Counted from the stretch's first letter, positions 31,416 through 42,770 are shown. The stretch: 64,000 nucleotides of DNA from Doryteuthis pealeii (GCA_023376005.1 CM042152.1:70793571-70857570), one strand, 5' to 3'. The notes: generated by a model not told the origin, from the letters alone. Program-made: numbers and translations.

Positions 31416-32235
31416 GGGGGGAAGTGACAGGCAGAACGTGGTGTAAGAAACGGGTCAGTTTTTACTTTATTGCAAATTATGATAAATTAAACCAATCAAA
31501 ATAGGTTTTTTAAAGATTAAATTTGAAATATTTTGAAATATTTTTAAAGATTAAATTTGAAAATTTGAATCTGTATTTCCCTGTATCTTGTTCGCTTCAT
31601 TAACCATGCTTACCACATCTGCTTAAAGTAAACTTGGTAACAAAAAATATAATTACTCTCGTCAATGAGAGTTTCAGCAATCATGCGTGTCCACCGCCGT
31701 TCAATTTTAATAAAATTTTGTTGAATTATGTAAAAATGGGCGTATTCTAAAAAAAAATGTCGTCTGTTGTAAAACAAAACAAACATCTCAGTGGAAAATA
31801 TGAATATGAGGCTTTTTAAGTAAGTAATTTTTTTTTTTTTAATATTACATTTTTTATTTATTTACCTCCACCGGGCAATATCTTTCAAAAATTAATTTTT
31901 ACACCAACCGGAAGGGTTTTTTTTTTTTTTTTGCATGTTGTCATAATATCAGTCAGTCATCTAAAAATCTGGATGTGTATTCTGCTTAAAAATTGACATT
32001 GTTTTGTGCATGCCAGTCGTGGTAGAAGGGTTAGCTAAGTCTATACAAAAGTGCCATTTTTATTTTAAGATTTTGTCTTTCTTTTTTTAGGTCATCATCT
32101 TTTTAGATAGCAAAAATGTTTAAGTTAAACTTGAATCTCACAAACTCCAATATGAAGATCTGTTACTGATATTCTATATATACTTTTGACATATACATAT
32201 ATATGGTTTCTTACGGTTATGAATCGAAACTATTN
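31416..32235. other. Unassigned spacer ending at a single N
   Basis: AT-rich with poly-T runs near 31830 and 31918. A 40-bp direct repeat with AAGATTAAATTTGAAA lies at about 31510-31560. The N at 32235 marks the start of satellite sequence and may be an assembly join. Confidence 0.4.
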
Positions 32236-32500
32236 TTCAAACTTTCATTTTCTTGCCCTGGATTAACACTATGTAAGACAGATTTTGTTCCTGGTATTAT
32301 GTGTTATTTCTTAATTGCTTATGTTGTAAAAGTTTAAAAATGGTTACTATTCCCTTCAAACTTTCCTTTTCTGCCTTGGAAACACTATTATATTCATGAA
32401 CAGTATGTGTTTTTTTTAGTTTTCTTTATTTACTTGGCTTATGTTTTATAAGTATAGAAAATAGCCATTATTCCCTTGTCTGTCCTGATAATGAAATTTA
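32236..32500. repeat. Diverged 119-bp satellite units
   Basis: Just over two units of the 25.2-27.7 kb satellite, increasingly diverged to the right, in the same orientation. Confidence 0.85.
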
Positions 32501-32639
32501 GGGATTAACCTATTTCTATATAAGAAAGAGGAAATTTGCACATTTTCGTTTACATGATACAACATACAAATTAAAACTTACATGCATTTATACTAATACC
32601 CACCAAGAAAGTATAATACAAAACATATTCGGCATAAAA

Positions 32640-32695
32640 CAACCCTACAAGGGTTGACATGTCGTAAATCCAACCAACCAACCAACCAACTAATT
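32640..32695 (+). repeat. LINE 3' tail fragment
   Basis: GGGTTGACATGTCGTAAATC followed by (CCAA)n, the shared LINE tail. Confidence 0.65.
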
Positions 32696-32699
32696 AAGC

Positions 32700-33280
32700 C
32701 ACGGGGACTTCCTCAGTGATATTGGACACTGCTTGTATGTAATTTGCATGTGAAGGAATGAGATAGATATATAGTAGCCCACACCAATTTTTCCTGTGAA
32801 ATTTACCCTCTATATTTAACACAATGAAACTTGCAAAAAAGTTAATATCATCTTGAGAATTTTTTTGTCCATTCAAAAGAAGAAACATTAAACAAACTCT
32901 GTGATGATTTTTTTTAAAATTTCAGCTCACGGAAATAATGAAAATTATGAACGAAAAATAATGTTTACATTTTTGCACTGTTAAATCATTGAAATTTAAT
33001 GTAACCAAAAACAAGTATGACTATCGGCTTTTAAAAAAATATGAAAAATCAATTAATGGTCCGCATTTTCACGAAAAATTTTCATAATTAATTAACTTTC
33101 GATGAAAATATGTCTGAAATAGTTTTTTTTCTAAAATATATTAGGGGAAATATTTTTTACGAGGTCTACCTCCCCTATTTTATTTTATGAAATATGAAAA
33201 AATGAACGACAAAAAAACGATTTTTACTTTTTTTTCTATAAAGATAAGAGTCTGAATAATTATATCAGATATGTCGATGC
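32700..33280. repeat. Dispersed repeat shared with 52.2-52.7 kb
   Basis: Shares, in opposite orientation, phrases such as CCATTCAAAAGAAGAAAC, TTAATGGTCCG, GGGGAAATATTTTTTACG and GATAAGAGTCTGAATAA with 52240-52690. Non-coding. Type unknown. Confidence 0.6.
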
Positions 33281-33639
33281 GAGGCTTTTTAGTAAAAGAA
33301 CCATGAATACAGAATCTGCTAAAAAATATCAATAAAGAAATTATCCCTGTTGTAAAAAAAAACGGACTGTTTTACTTATTTTTCAAGATAACGGTGAGTA
33401 ATTTTTCCCCAATCGGATAATTTGATCTTTGAATTAACTGGGTTTTGTAACAACTCTTTATGTTCGTTATTTCTTTTTTGCAAGATTTTTTAAAAAATTC
33501 AAAAATATTTACGTTTCCTCCTTCGATATTGCCTGAACTGATCATGTGACCTATTTTGGTGGTACCTAATATATAGTCATACTACTCCGATATACAAAAG
33601 CAAGGACATTGAAACTACATACTCGAAACAGAATAAGAC

Positions 33640-33935
33640 GTCCCATCGTGTATAAAGGTTAGCAAGTTAATCTTGCAGATCAATTACAACTGATTAGCTG
33701 GATGCCCCATACATGCCGACCTTGTGTCCCATTCTACCCGTTGCAAACGGGTCGGATATTTTGAAGCGTCCCAACGTGGTGTAATGACAGGCAATTAGTC
33801 TCACAGATCTATTACAATGAATAGTGAGTTCAATCCTCTCTGGATGCCTCATAATTTCGACCTGACTTGAGTCACATCTTACCCGTGGCGAACGGGTTGG
33901 GTAAATACCTACTTGAAATCGAGTAAGGGCGTCCC
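33640..33935 (+). repeat. SINE family C, two tandem copies, plus strand
   Basis: Two units. The second has a clear head with GTGGTGTAATGACAGGC and GTGAGTTCAATCCTC and ends CGTGGCGAACGGGTTGGG, the family C 3' end. It shows that family C has a tRNA-derived head. Confidence 0.7.
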
Positions 33936-34678
33936 CATCGATGTACTAATAAATATGTATTACAGTTTAGGAAAATTACACTAAATTCTTAAATAAAAGG
34001 AAAATAGAAATATTGCATAAATCGAGAAATATAAAAAATGATTTTTAAAAAAAAGAAAAAAGAAAATGAAATAATAAATGAATAAATTATCGAATGCCGT
34101 TTAATCGAAAATATCTTAAATATCTCCTGAATTGAATCTGAAACCAATATTAACTTTTTGCCTACTTTAAACCGCTCACAACGGCATTCCCTCCTTTGCG
34201 ATCTACCGTAAGACGCTGACAGCAGCTCTCACACGTGTTCATAATAGTTCATTATAATTGAGCAGAAGGACTCTGATTATAATAATAATTGCACTTTATT
34301 TGAATAGAATGAGTTCTGAGGTAAATAGATAGTGAACTTTGAAATATCACATCATCCAGGTAAAAATACGATGAAAATTTGGCACAGACATGGAAAATTC
34401 GGACGGCAAAAAGATAAATCCACCATCCTTAACCCCAAAATAATTTTTAAAAAGGCATAAAAGTCCTGAAATATATTCTTTATTATGAAATAGCATCCTA
34501 GTACCTTTGGTGGTGGAAGGATGTTAAAAAATGGCAGTTAATATTTTTTTATTCAACTATTTTCAGTTAAAATGAAATTTATAAACAAAACTAGCAGAAG
34601 AATTACAATTTGAGTTACAGTCAGAAAAATGTATTCGAATAATTTCTTTTCTTTTTTACCCTATGAAAATGTAACAAA
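33936..34678. other. Unassigned spacer
   Basis: AT-rich between SINE and satellite; nothing recognised. Confidence 0.4.
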
Positions 34679-36708
34679 GAAAGAAGCTAAGAATTAAAAA
34701 ATGTGTCCTTACAATAAAAGAAGCTAGGAATTGAAAATGTGTCCTTACAATAAAAAAGAAGCTAAGAATTAGAAAATGTGTCCTCACAATAAAAAAAAGC
34801 TAAGAATTGAAAATGTGTCCTACAATAAAAGAAGCTAAGAATTAAAAATGTGTCCTTACAATAAAAAGAAGCTAAGAATTAAAAATATGTCCTTACAAAA
34901 AAAGAAAGAAGCTAAGAATTGAAAATGTGTCCTTACAATAAAAAGAAGCTAAGAATTAAAAATGTGTCCTTACAATAAAAAGAAGCTAAGAATTAAAAAT
35001 GTGTCCTTACAATAAAAGAAGCTAAGAATTAAAAATATTTCCTTACAATAAAAAGAAGCTAAGAATTGAAAATGTGTCCTTACAATAAAAAGAAGCTAAG
35101 AATTAAAAATGTGTCCTTACAATAAAAAGAAGCTAAGAATTGAAAATGTGTCCTTACAATAAAAAGAAGCTAAGAATTCAAAAATGTGTCCTTACAATAA
35201 AAGAAGCTAAGAATTGAAAATGTGTCCTTACAATAAAAAGAAGCTAAGAATTAAAATGTGTCCCTTACAATAAAAAGAAGCTAAGAATTAAAATGTGTCC
35301 TTTCAATAAAAAAGAAGCTAAGAATTAAAAATGTGTTCCTTCAATAAAAAGAAGCTAAGAATTGAAAATGTGTCCTTACAATAAAAAGAAGCTAAGAATT
35401 TGAAAATGTGTCCTTACAATAAAAAGAAGCTAGGAATTGAAAATGTGTCCTTACAATAAAAAGAAGCTAAGAATTGAAATGTGTCCTTACAATAAAAAGA
35501 AGCTAAGAATTAAAAATGTGTCCTTACAATAAAAAGAAGCTAAGAATTGAAAATGTGTCCTTACAATAAAAAGAAGCTAAGAATTGAAAATGTGTCCTTA
35601 CAATAAAAAGAAGCTAAGAATTGAAAATGTGTCCTACAATAAAAAGAAGCTAAGAATTGAAAAATGTGTCCTTACAATAAAAAGAAGCTAAGAATTAAAA
35701 ATGTTGTCCTTACAATAAAAAGAAAGCTAAGAATTAAAATGTGTCCTTACAATAAAAAGAAGCTAGAATTGAAATGTGTCCTTACAATAAAAAGAAGCTA
35801 GAATTGAAAATGTGTCCTTACAAAAAAAAGAAGCTAAGAATTGAAAATGTGTCCTTACAATAAAAAGAAGCTAAGAATTAAAATGTGTCCTTACAATAAA
35901 AGAAGCTAAGAATTGAAAATGTGTCCTTACAATAAAAAGAAGCTAAGAATTAAAATGTGTCCTTACAATAAAAAGAAGCTAAGATTGAAAATGTGTCCTT
36001 ACAATAAAAAGAAGCTAAGAATTAAAATGTGTCCTTACAATAAAAAGAAGCTAAGAATTAAAATGTGTCCTTACAATAAAAAGAAGCTAAGAATTAAAAA
36101 TGTGTCCTTACAATAAAAAGAAGCTAAGAATTGAAAATGTGTCCTTACAATAAAAAGAAGCTAAGAATTTGAAAATGTGTCCTTACAATAAAAAGAAGCT
36201 AGGAATTGAAAAATGTGTCCTTACATAAAAAAGAGCTAAGAATTGAAAATGTGTCCTTACAATAAAAAGAAGCTAAGAATTAAAAATGTGTCCTTACAAT
36301 AAAAAGAAGCTAAGAATTGAAAATGTGTCCTTACAATAAAAAGAAGCTAAGAATTGAAAATGTGTCCTTACAATAAAAAGAAGCTAGGAATTGAAAATGT
36401 GTCCTTACAATAAAAAGAAGCTAAGAATTAAAAATGTGTCCTTACAATAAAAAGAAGCTAAGAATTAAAAATGTGTCCTTACAATAAAAGAAGCTAAGAA
36501 TTGAAAATGTGTCCTTACAATAAAAAGAAGCTAAGAATTAAAATGTGTCCTTACAATAAAAAGAAGCTAGAATTAAAAATGTGTCCTTACAATAAAAAGA
36601 AGCTTAGAATTAAAATGTGTCCTTACAATAAAAGAAGCTAAGAATTAAAAATGTGTCCTTACAATAAAAAGAAGCTAAGAATTAAAAATGTGTCCTTACA
36701 ATAAAAAG
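34679..36708. repeat. Satellite array, 37-bp monomer, block 2
   Basis: About 55 copies of the same 37-bp unit in the same orientation as block 1. Units shortened to 36 bp make an accidental repeated open frame at 35913-36116. Confidence 0.98.
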
Positions 36709-36731
36709 AAATCTCTCTTATCTATCTATAT

Positions 36732-36734
<3 letters not shown>

Positions 36735-36768
<34 letters not shown>
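36735..36768. repeat. (TA)n microsatellite
   Basis: About 15 TA units. Confidence 0.9.
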
Positions 36769-36770
<2 letters not shown>

Positions 36771-36973
36771 ATATGAGATTTATCCAAAACTTGGTAGTAA
36801 GGGATGATTCTATATGTGATTTCTAAGATCCACTGTACAAATATTGATGATCCAGTATGTATAAATACAGCGAATCTTTAAATCACTGAAGAGAGCTCAA
36901 TGTAAAATAACCTTTTAGATTATATACAGAGCAATATTTATCAAAAAATGAAGGAAGAACTCAATACAGTGAT

Positions 36974-37065
36974 CCCATAATAAATTTATTTCGACGAAAA
37001 TTGGGGCCCATATAAATCTAAGTTGATTTAAACCGGCTCCCCAAATTTCCGTCTCATCAGATGGG
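36974..37065 (-). ncRNA. Hammerhead ribozyme with extended stem II
   Basis: Manual fold, minus strand: stem I CCCAU/AUGGG; CUGAUGA; a 14-bp stem II starting GACG and closing CGUC with one bulged U and a loop of about 30 bases; GAA; stem III AUA/UAU with loop AAUU; cleavage triplet AUU; second stem I strand. All conserved core bases are present. TA tracts lie on both sides. The stem III block is shared with 62358-62419, so the two are probably one family. Confidence 0.78.
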
Positions 37066-37104
37066 TCTCAATTCACTTATGGACAAGCATATCACAAAAA
37101 AACC

Positions 37105-37108
<4 letters not shown>

Positions 37109-37161
<53 letters not shown>

Positions 37162-37183
37162 TTGTGAGGATTAACAGATTAGT

Positions 37184-37235
<52 letters not shown>
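37109..37235. repeat. (TA)n, (GT)n, (TA)n microsatellites
   Basis: TA to 37137, GT to about 37163, TA at 37191-37232. Confidence 0.95.
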
Positions 37236-37237
<2 letters not shown>

Positions 37238-37512
37238 AACCCCTCCGCACGAGCAGGATACGACACAAGGTCAATTTCTTAAGCGGAGTTTAATAGGTTT
37301 GAATTCAGAGATTTCCTTCTCCTAGACTGGTTACCTAGCCATGGTTAAAGAACCCAGTCTGCCCTGCTATTTACCCATAGCTGGAGGGAGAGTAGGATTC
37401 ATAACTTTCCAAGGGTATTAGCGCTAAGTAAAATGCAATTACCACGTCCAGGATTTGAACTCGGGGCGACGAATCCATTTCCCATGACTTTAACCATTAC
37501 ACCACGCGCTTC
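37231..37512 (-). repeat. SINE family A, near full length
   Basis: On the minus strand: head with GTGTAATGGTTAAAG and GAGTTCAAATCCTGG, body, and 3' end CTCGTGCGGAGGGGTTGG. About 280 bp between TA microsatellites. Confidence 0.85.
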
Positions 37513-37654
37513 CTTATATATATATATATAACCTCAAGAAACCATATATATCTAAGTGTGCAAAAGTTCCCTGCATTTATTTGTTGAGATATTGAATACA
37601 GTTTAAAAACTGGGTTTTCGCTCGAAACTTGGGCACATGCCAAATATATATATA

Positions 37655-37697
37655 CTTAATTTGAAATCGCATAGGCGAGAAACTGACAGTTACCAAG
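37655..37697 (+). ncRNA. Decayed hammerhead with U3/A8-type core
   Basis: Homologous to 56515-56558. Stem II UCGC/GCGA is intact and stem III ACU/AGU with loop GAC is perfect, with triplet GUU. Stem I has two mismatches, and the core reads UUGAAA with one base lost. Confidence 0.45.
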
Positions 37698-37728
37698 AAA
37701 CGTTTACGTTATGTCTTCACTAGGCTAA

Positions 37729-37730
<2 letters not shown>

Positions 37731-37772
<42 letters not shown>
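37731..37772. repeat. (TA)n microsatellite
   Basis: About 20 TA units next to a fold-back. Confidence 0.95.
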
Positions 37773-37777
<5 letters not shown>

Positions 37778-37911
37778 GATTTGAAGGCAATTACAATGTA
37801 TATAAAAAATAAAAACAAAAATATGTTTTCATGTCTATTTTTATTAGACATAAAAACATCCTATTGTTTTTATTTTTTATATGCATTGTAATTGCCTTCA
37901 AATCATTAATA
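37771..37911. repeat. Fold-back with 66-bp arms
   Basis: Arms 37771-37836 and 37845-37911, starting TTAATGATTTGAAGGC. No hammerhead or coding content. Confidence 0.9.
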
Positions 37912-37934
37912 TATAATAATATACTTAACAATGC

Positions 37935-38560
37935 ATTAACAGCATTCCCCCTCAAGGGGGCGCCTCAGGCGCTGGGCAATAAACCTAGCCCTGTCCCTTT
38001 AAATCAAGGGGGCAGGTATTGCCTGGGGGGATAGCCCCTGGGATCGACGCTATTAACTTGTAAGGTCCAGCAGCCGAAGTTCACGGGACCCCCGGTATAG
38101 AGGTTAGAGGTATTTGCCTAATACCCCACTTGTGTGGGCTGCGCACAATGCCTCGTTTTAACGTGGGCCCACCCACAAGCCGAAGCTCATGGGTGGGAAA
38201 GAACCAAAATTGCGTCGATCCCTTCAGCATCCCCCCTCAAGGGGGCGCATCAGGCGCTGGGCAATAAACCCAGACCCGCCCCCAAGGGGGCAGGTATTGC
38301 CTGGGGGGGTAGCCCCCTGGGATCGACGCCATTAACTTGAAAGGTCCAGCGGCCGAAGCTCACTGGACCCCCGGTCGAAACCGGTGTTAGATATGTTGGT
38401 CATATCTACATGATATGATATTTTCCACGTACCCCACTTGTACGGGTCAGGCACAAGGCCCTATTTATGTGGGACCACCCACAAGCCGAGACTCATGGGT
38501 GGCGGGTGAAAAATTGCGTCGATCCCGTCGGCATTCCCCCTCAAGGAATGAAGGGGGGGG
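37935..38560. repeat. GC-rich tandem repeat, unit about 280-300 bp
   Basis: Just over two units. Each holds CCCTCAAGGGGGCGC, GGGATCGACGC, GGTCCAGC(A/G)GCCGAAG and ACCCACAAGCCGA. Far more GC-rich than its surroundings. Many short inverted motifs (for example GGGGGCAGGTATTGCC) suggest structure. It may be a LINE promoter-type 5' UTR repeat. A fragment of the GGTCCAGCAGCCGAAGCTC phrase recurs near 57755. Confidence 0.8.
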
Positions 38561-39188
38561 AAATAAAGAGGGAGAGAGAGAGAGAATGGGGAGAGAGAAA
38601 GAGAGTCAAATCAAGATTATTATACTTTTCACATACTGAACTATTTCGCAATAGCTCTTAAGAATACATATCAAACGTTGTAATAGTTAAATTATCATAC
38701 TCTGGTATATCCACAGGTCCCACAAATTAAAACTGATCTTTCCTATCAAGTCGATGTATTTACAATCCATCAGTAACTTTTATTGAGTTGTACTTATCTA
38801 CCACATCTTATTAGTCCTTGTTGGTTAGTTTGTAATGGTTCATAAGCTGTAGATTATTGTTAGACCAGGCTTGCAGGAACAAAGAAAAAAAGGATCGTAT
38901 TTTAAAAAGAAAAAAAGAAAAAAAAAGAGGCCAGACTGACCGATGCCAAAAACTCAAAACTCCCGCCAACTAACGAACATTCTGGGAGCGGGAGAAGGGA
39001 AGATTTATAGTAGTAGAGAGCAGAAAGGTAGCGGCCAGCGAACAGGCAAGTTCACGAATACCAATCCTCATCGAACCGGGTGAACACATACAAGTAAGCT
39101 TTAACACTAATAAGAATTGGTAAAAAGGAAAATTCATTAACCAAAACATACCTTTGTAACCTGTTGTTCATTTGATACAATTTATAAT
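38561..39188. other. Unassigned spacer
   Basis: GA-rich patch (38565-38610), then unrecognised sequence. Confidence 0.4.
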
Positions 39189-39340
39189 CTATATATATAA
39201 AAGAAAGTTTGGTATGTACGTGTCGACTTATAACTCAGAAACGAGATGTTATTCAGAATCAAAATCTTGCATACACCTTGACATTCTTATACCTAAGAAA
39301 CACACGAAATTTTTTTATAAATTTTACTGCTTAAGGGATA
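39189..39340 (+). mobile_element. Helitron-like 5' end
   Basis: Starts TCTATATATATAAAAGAAAG, a start often seen in invertebrate non-autonomous Helitrons (5' TC). No matching 3' end identified nearby on the plus strand. Confidence 0.35.
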
Positions 39341-40015
39341 TAATTAATTAATTACACACACACACACAAAAAAAAACGATTTGCGATAATCGTGGCATAG
39401 CTGCTGCTGCTAATATTTAAAAATAGCTGGCTGTTGGCTAGATCTGCTTCTTAAATGTAAACAAAAAGAAAAACACTTTCCTAAAATAAACATTCTACTA
39501 TACAAATTCTCGGTGATTTTCTTAAATTTAATTTAATTAAATTAATTTAATTTAATTTTAAGTTATTTTCCTCTTATTTTCTCTCTTACTTTCTCATCAC
39601 TCACTCTCTGGTGTTCCTAATTTTTTTTCAGTCCTGTCATGGACTGGGTACTTTTGCTAGGACAATTTGTATTACGACTCAAACTTCTTTGTGATTATTT
39701 GTACTGTTTTGCTTATGTTACATTTCACATAAAATTTACCTTCAGCCAACATACAACAAGTTCATTTTAGACTGGCGCTATCATAAATCTGGCATTTTGT
39801 CAAAAATCCGTTAAATGTACAGGACGATGTCATCGTGCAACTTTCATAAACGAAATAGTATGAGTCAAAGAAATTAAAAATTCAAGATTATATCATATTT
39901 AAAAAGAGAAACATGTTAATTCTAAATCATGTTTATGCAAAATACATTATTTATTATTCATCAAATGAATCCTCAGCCATATAAAGTAGTTGTAAATAAT
40001 AGACATTATATATAC
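39341..40015. other. Unassigned spacer
   Basis: CA run near 39355-39368; TTAA-rich repeats near 39520-39560; no gene seen. Confidence 0.4.
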
Positions 40016-40488
40016 TAGAAACAGAAAACACCCTCCGGGCGTCGTAAAAATTAACTTTTGAAAGACATTGCCTGAGAGGGTGGGAGCTAAAAATTCAATA
40101 TCAGAGGGTTTGTATCATAAGTAAGCAAAATCCCCATATTTATTAAAGGAGTAAAAAATAAAATAAAACAATTTGAAATGAAAACTGAGCCCCGTCCCTC
40201 TCAAATAAAATGTTGCGTGCATGTAATAATCAAACAGTTATTTTGAATATTTTCCACGTCAATTTTACACAAAATCGTAGGTATTTATTTATTTGTAAAC
40301 TTTTTAGTTAACTTCTTGTTACTGTAAAAAAAAACCCAAAAAAACGGTCGAGAGTAAAAAAAAGATTTAAACTGCTTACTCAAATTTTGGGTGTATATAG
40401 CATAAGAATATTGTGACGTAAGCTGTGACGTAGAGCTATGACGTACTTTTTGTTACAGACAGAAATACAATCTCCATTATTAATAGAT
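40016..40488. repeat. Dispersed repeat, copy 2
   Basis: Opposite-orientation partner of 21400-21930. Its minus-strand terminus reads TTTCTAGT after a GC-rich segment, which could be a Helitron 3' end. Confidence 0.5.
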
Positions 40489-40751
40489 ATATTTACCAAC
40501 CCTTCCGCACGAGCAGGATGTGACACAAGGTCAATTTCTTAAGCGGGATTTAACAGGTTTGAATTCACAGTTTTCCTTCTGGACTGTCTGCCATACCAAG
40601 TTTTAAAAAAACAGTCTGTTGTGCTATTTACCCGTCGCCGGAGAGAGAATATTTGGATTCATACCTTTCCCAAGAGTATTAGCGCTATGTGAAATGCAAA
40701 CAGCCTCGTCCATGATTGGAACTCCTCTCACCGTGTCCATTTCCTAACAGC
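40488..40751 (-). repeat. SINE family A, head truncated
   Basis: Body and B box are present. The A box is replaced by the start of the family B SINE. Confidence 0.8.
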
Positions 40752-40986
40752 ATAGTCAGGTTCCTGGTTCGATAACGGTCTCTGCCAATTTAGCGTATGA
40801 GTAGCACAGATTGGGTAATCTGATCGGTGCAGTGAAATATCTGAAAGCTGACGCTAAGTGTGGCGCTCCACCTCAGTAAAAACAATCTCCCTGGTCTAGC
40901 GCCAGTGAAAAGGAGATAGGTTCCCTCGCAGTCCGGCTGATACCGACAATAGGCGACTCCGCCAACTTTACTTTTTACTCATAAAT
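40752..40986 (+). repeat. SINE family B, head truncated
   Basis: B box CTGGTTCGATAACGG, then the body phrase GTATGAGTAGCACAGA, GTGTGGCGCTCCACCTCAG and the 3' part CCGACAATAGGCGACTCC. The A box is lost at the junction with family A. Confidence 0.8.
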
Positions 40987-41020
40987 AGGAAGCGCTTGTG
41001 CCATAATTGTTATCGTCGTT

Positions 41021-41277
41021 TAAAATGGAGACGGTGACCCAAGTTAAAAATCCGGATGAGGCTGTTCGCATTTCGCATAGCACTAATACCTTTTGGAGAG
41101 GTATGCATCCAACTATTCTCCATCCAGCTGTGAGAAAATAGAACATACTGGACTCTTTAACCTTGGTATGGCAACCAGGCTAGGAGAAAGAAAAGTCTGA
41201 ATTCAAATATGTTAAGCACCGCTTAAAAATTGATCGCTTGTCGAATACTGATCGAGTGGAGGGGTTGGGTAAATATA
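41021..41277 (+). repeat. SINE family A, plus orientation
   Basis: Begins after the A box, runs AAAATCCGGATGAGGCTG to the 3' end GTGGAGGGGTTGGGTAAAT. Confidence 0.8.
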
Positions 41278-41334
41278 TAAAAAAATTTAAATAGATCACT
41301 AGGTATGCCTGAGCCTATTCTAGCAGTGACCCGG

Positions 41335-41474
41335 TTTGAATTCAGAGTTTTCCTTCTCCTAGACTGGTTGCCTAACCAAGGTTAAAGAGCCTAGTCTGCC
41401 CTACTATTTACTCATAGCTGGAGGGAGAAAAGCTGGATTCATACCTTTCCCAAGGTTATTAGCGCTATGTGAAC
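41335..41474 (-). repeat. SINE family A, central part
   Basis: GAATTCAGAGTTTTCCTTC to AGCGCTATGTGAAC; both ends lost. Confidence 0.8.
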
Positions 41475-41509
41475 TGTGGCTTCCTGGATGAAGCCACAGT
41501 TCACAAGTT

Positions 41510-41510
<1 letters not shown>

Positions 41511-41568
<58 letters not shown>

Positions 41569-41582
41569 GTGTGTGTGTGCGT
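41511..41582. repeat. CA, TA and GT microsatellites
   Basis: A symmetric (CA)n(TA)n(TG)n run. Confidence 0.9.
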
Positions 41583-42095
41583 TTAGTGTAACGGTTATCG
41601 TCATAAGAAATGGAATCGGTGACTTGATTTCAAATCCTGTGCAAAGTCGTTTGCATTACACTTTATGTTATTGCCCTTGGGAAAAGGCATCTATGCCCCC
41701 ACCATATATGGGTAAGTAGCAGGGCATAATGAGTTATCTAACCTTGATTAGGTAGTTCAGTCAGTAGAGCATCCGACTAGGAACCACAATTTTCCTGATT
41801 CGATACCGGCCCTCACCAACTCAGCGTATGAGTAGCACAGGGATTTTTAAGGTAATGGTAGGTGTAGCGCTCCGTCTCAGACGCCAAGACAATCTCCTTA
41901 GATTAGCGCTAGTGAAAAGAGGATAGACTCCCTCGCTGATTGGCCGATATAGACCTTAGGCCACCCCGACGACTTTACTTACATAGGCAACTAGTCTGGG
42001 AGAAGGAAAACTGAAGTTAAACCTGTTAAACTCTGCTCAAGAAATTGACCTTGAGTCTCATCCCCCTCGTTCAGAGGGAGGGGGGGGTAAATATG
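41580..42095 (+). repeat. SINE family A split by a family B SINE
   Basis: The head (TTAGTGTAACGGTTATCG, then TTTCAAATCCTGTGC) and front body run to about 41753. The remaining body resumes near 41980 with AGGCAACTAGTCTGGGAG and ends in a G-rich 3' end. Confidence 0.8.
41752..41980 (+). repeat. SINE family B inserted in family A
   Basis: tRNA-like head TTCAGTCAGTAGAGCATCCG (A box) and TGATTCGATACCGG (B box), then body to GACTTTACTT. About 229 bp. Short flanking similarity TTAGGTA / ATAGGCA is a possible degraded target duplication. Confidence 0.85.
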
Positions 42096-42409
42096 TATAT
42101 TTCACAGTTTATGTTTAATGTGCACCTCACTGAAAAAAAGTTGTTTTTTTTTATCTCACAATGCTTATCTGTTCTGTTGGTATTCGTTACAAGAGGCAAA
42201 TGTCTCCCTTCCTTTCTATTTGCACTCTTTGTCATAGCCGGGTGTCAAGCCGCTAAGGAGGAATTCGTTTCATTTTCAACGGTTACCCAACCTAAAAAAA
42301 ATAATTTAGAAACCCATTTATAAAGACCTTTGGTTTATACTACTTCCTCCGAGTCGAGAAAACATTTCAAAAATGAATATTTACTCGAAGTATTTATTAT
42401 TTTTTGAGG
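42096..42409. other. Unassigned spacer
   Basis: A 92-codon frame (42045-42323) overlaps the SINE end and has no recognised motif. Confidence 0.4.
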
Positions 42410-42515
42410 TTTTCGAGGATATCTCAGATCTCCCAATCGAACCCAGAACCATCCGCCGTAGGCAACCAGTCTAGAAGGGAAAACTCTGAATTCAAACCAA
42501 GTGAACTCCGTTCAA
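42410..42515 (+). repeat. SINE family A fragment
   Basis: TAGGCAACCAGTCTAGAAGG and GAATTCAAACCAAGTGAAC are central body phrases. Confidence 0.55.
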
Positions 42516-42517
42516 AA

Positions 42518-42518
42518 A

Positions 42519-42567
<49 letters not shown>
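42518..42567. repeat. (TA)n microsatellite
   Basis: About 24 TA units. Confidence 0.95.
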
Positions 42568-42569
<2 letters not shown>

Positions 42570-42589
42570 TTTCTTTATTCTTATTTTAG

Positions 42590-42748
42590 CAGTCCGTCGC
42601 AGACGACGATGACATCACTCCATGTCGTACATCAGTTGTGGGCCAATTCTGGACGTGTAGATGCGGGCACACACATTGCAAGGGACATTTCCATCTGCAT
42701 TCTGTGGTGCATGACGACGAAGACGTCGCCGCTCTGAAGTCCTATTGA
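42590..42748 (-). pseudogene. Probable LINE C-terminal zinc-finger fragment
   Basis: Minus-strand reading gives RRLRRHAPQNADG, then PCNVCARIYTSRIGPQL, a Cys-x2-Cys followed by the SRIG phrase common at the C-terminus of invertebrate LINE proteins. It then runs into a short 3' end. The histidines expected in a complete C2H2 finger are not seen. About 50 codons, flanked by TA microsatellites. Confidence 0.45.
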
Positions 42749-42770
42749 ATATATATATATATATATATAT

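Noticed and set aside
35913..36116. Open frame of repeated MCPYNKKKLRIK units
   Set aside because: It arises where several satellite monomers are 36 bp and stay in frame; the array as a whole is 37-bp units that rotate frame.
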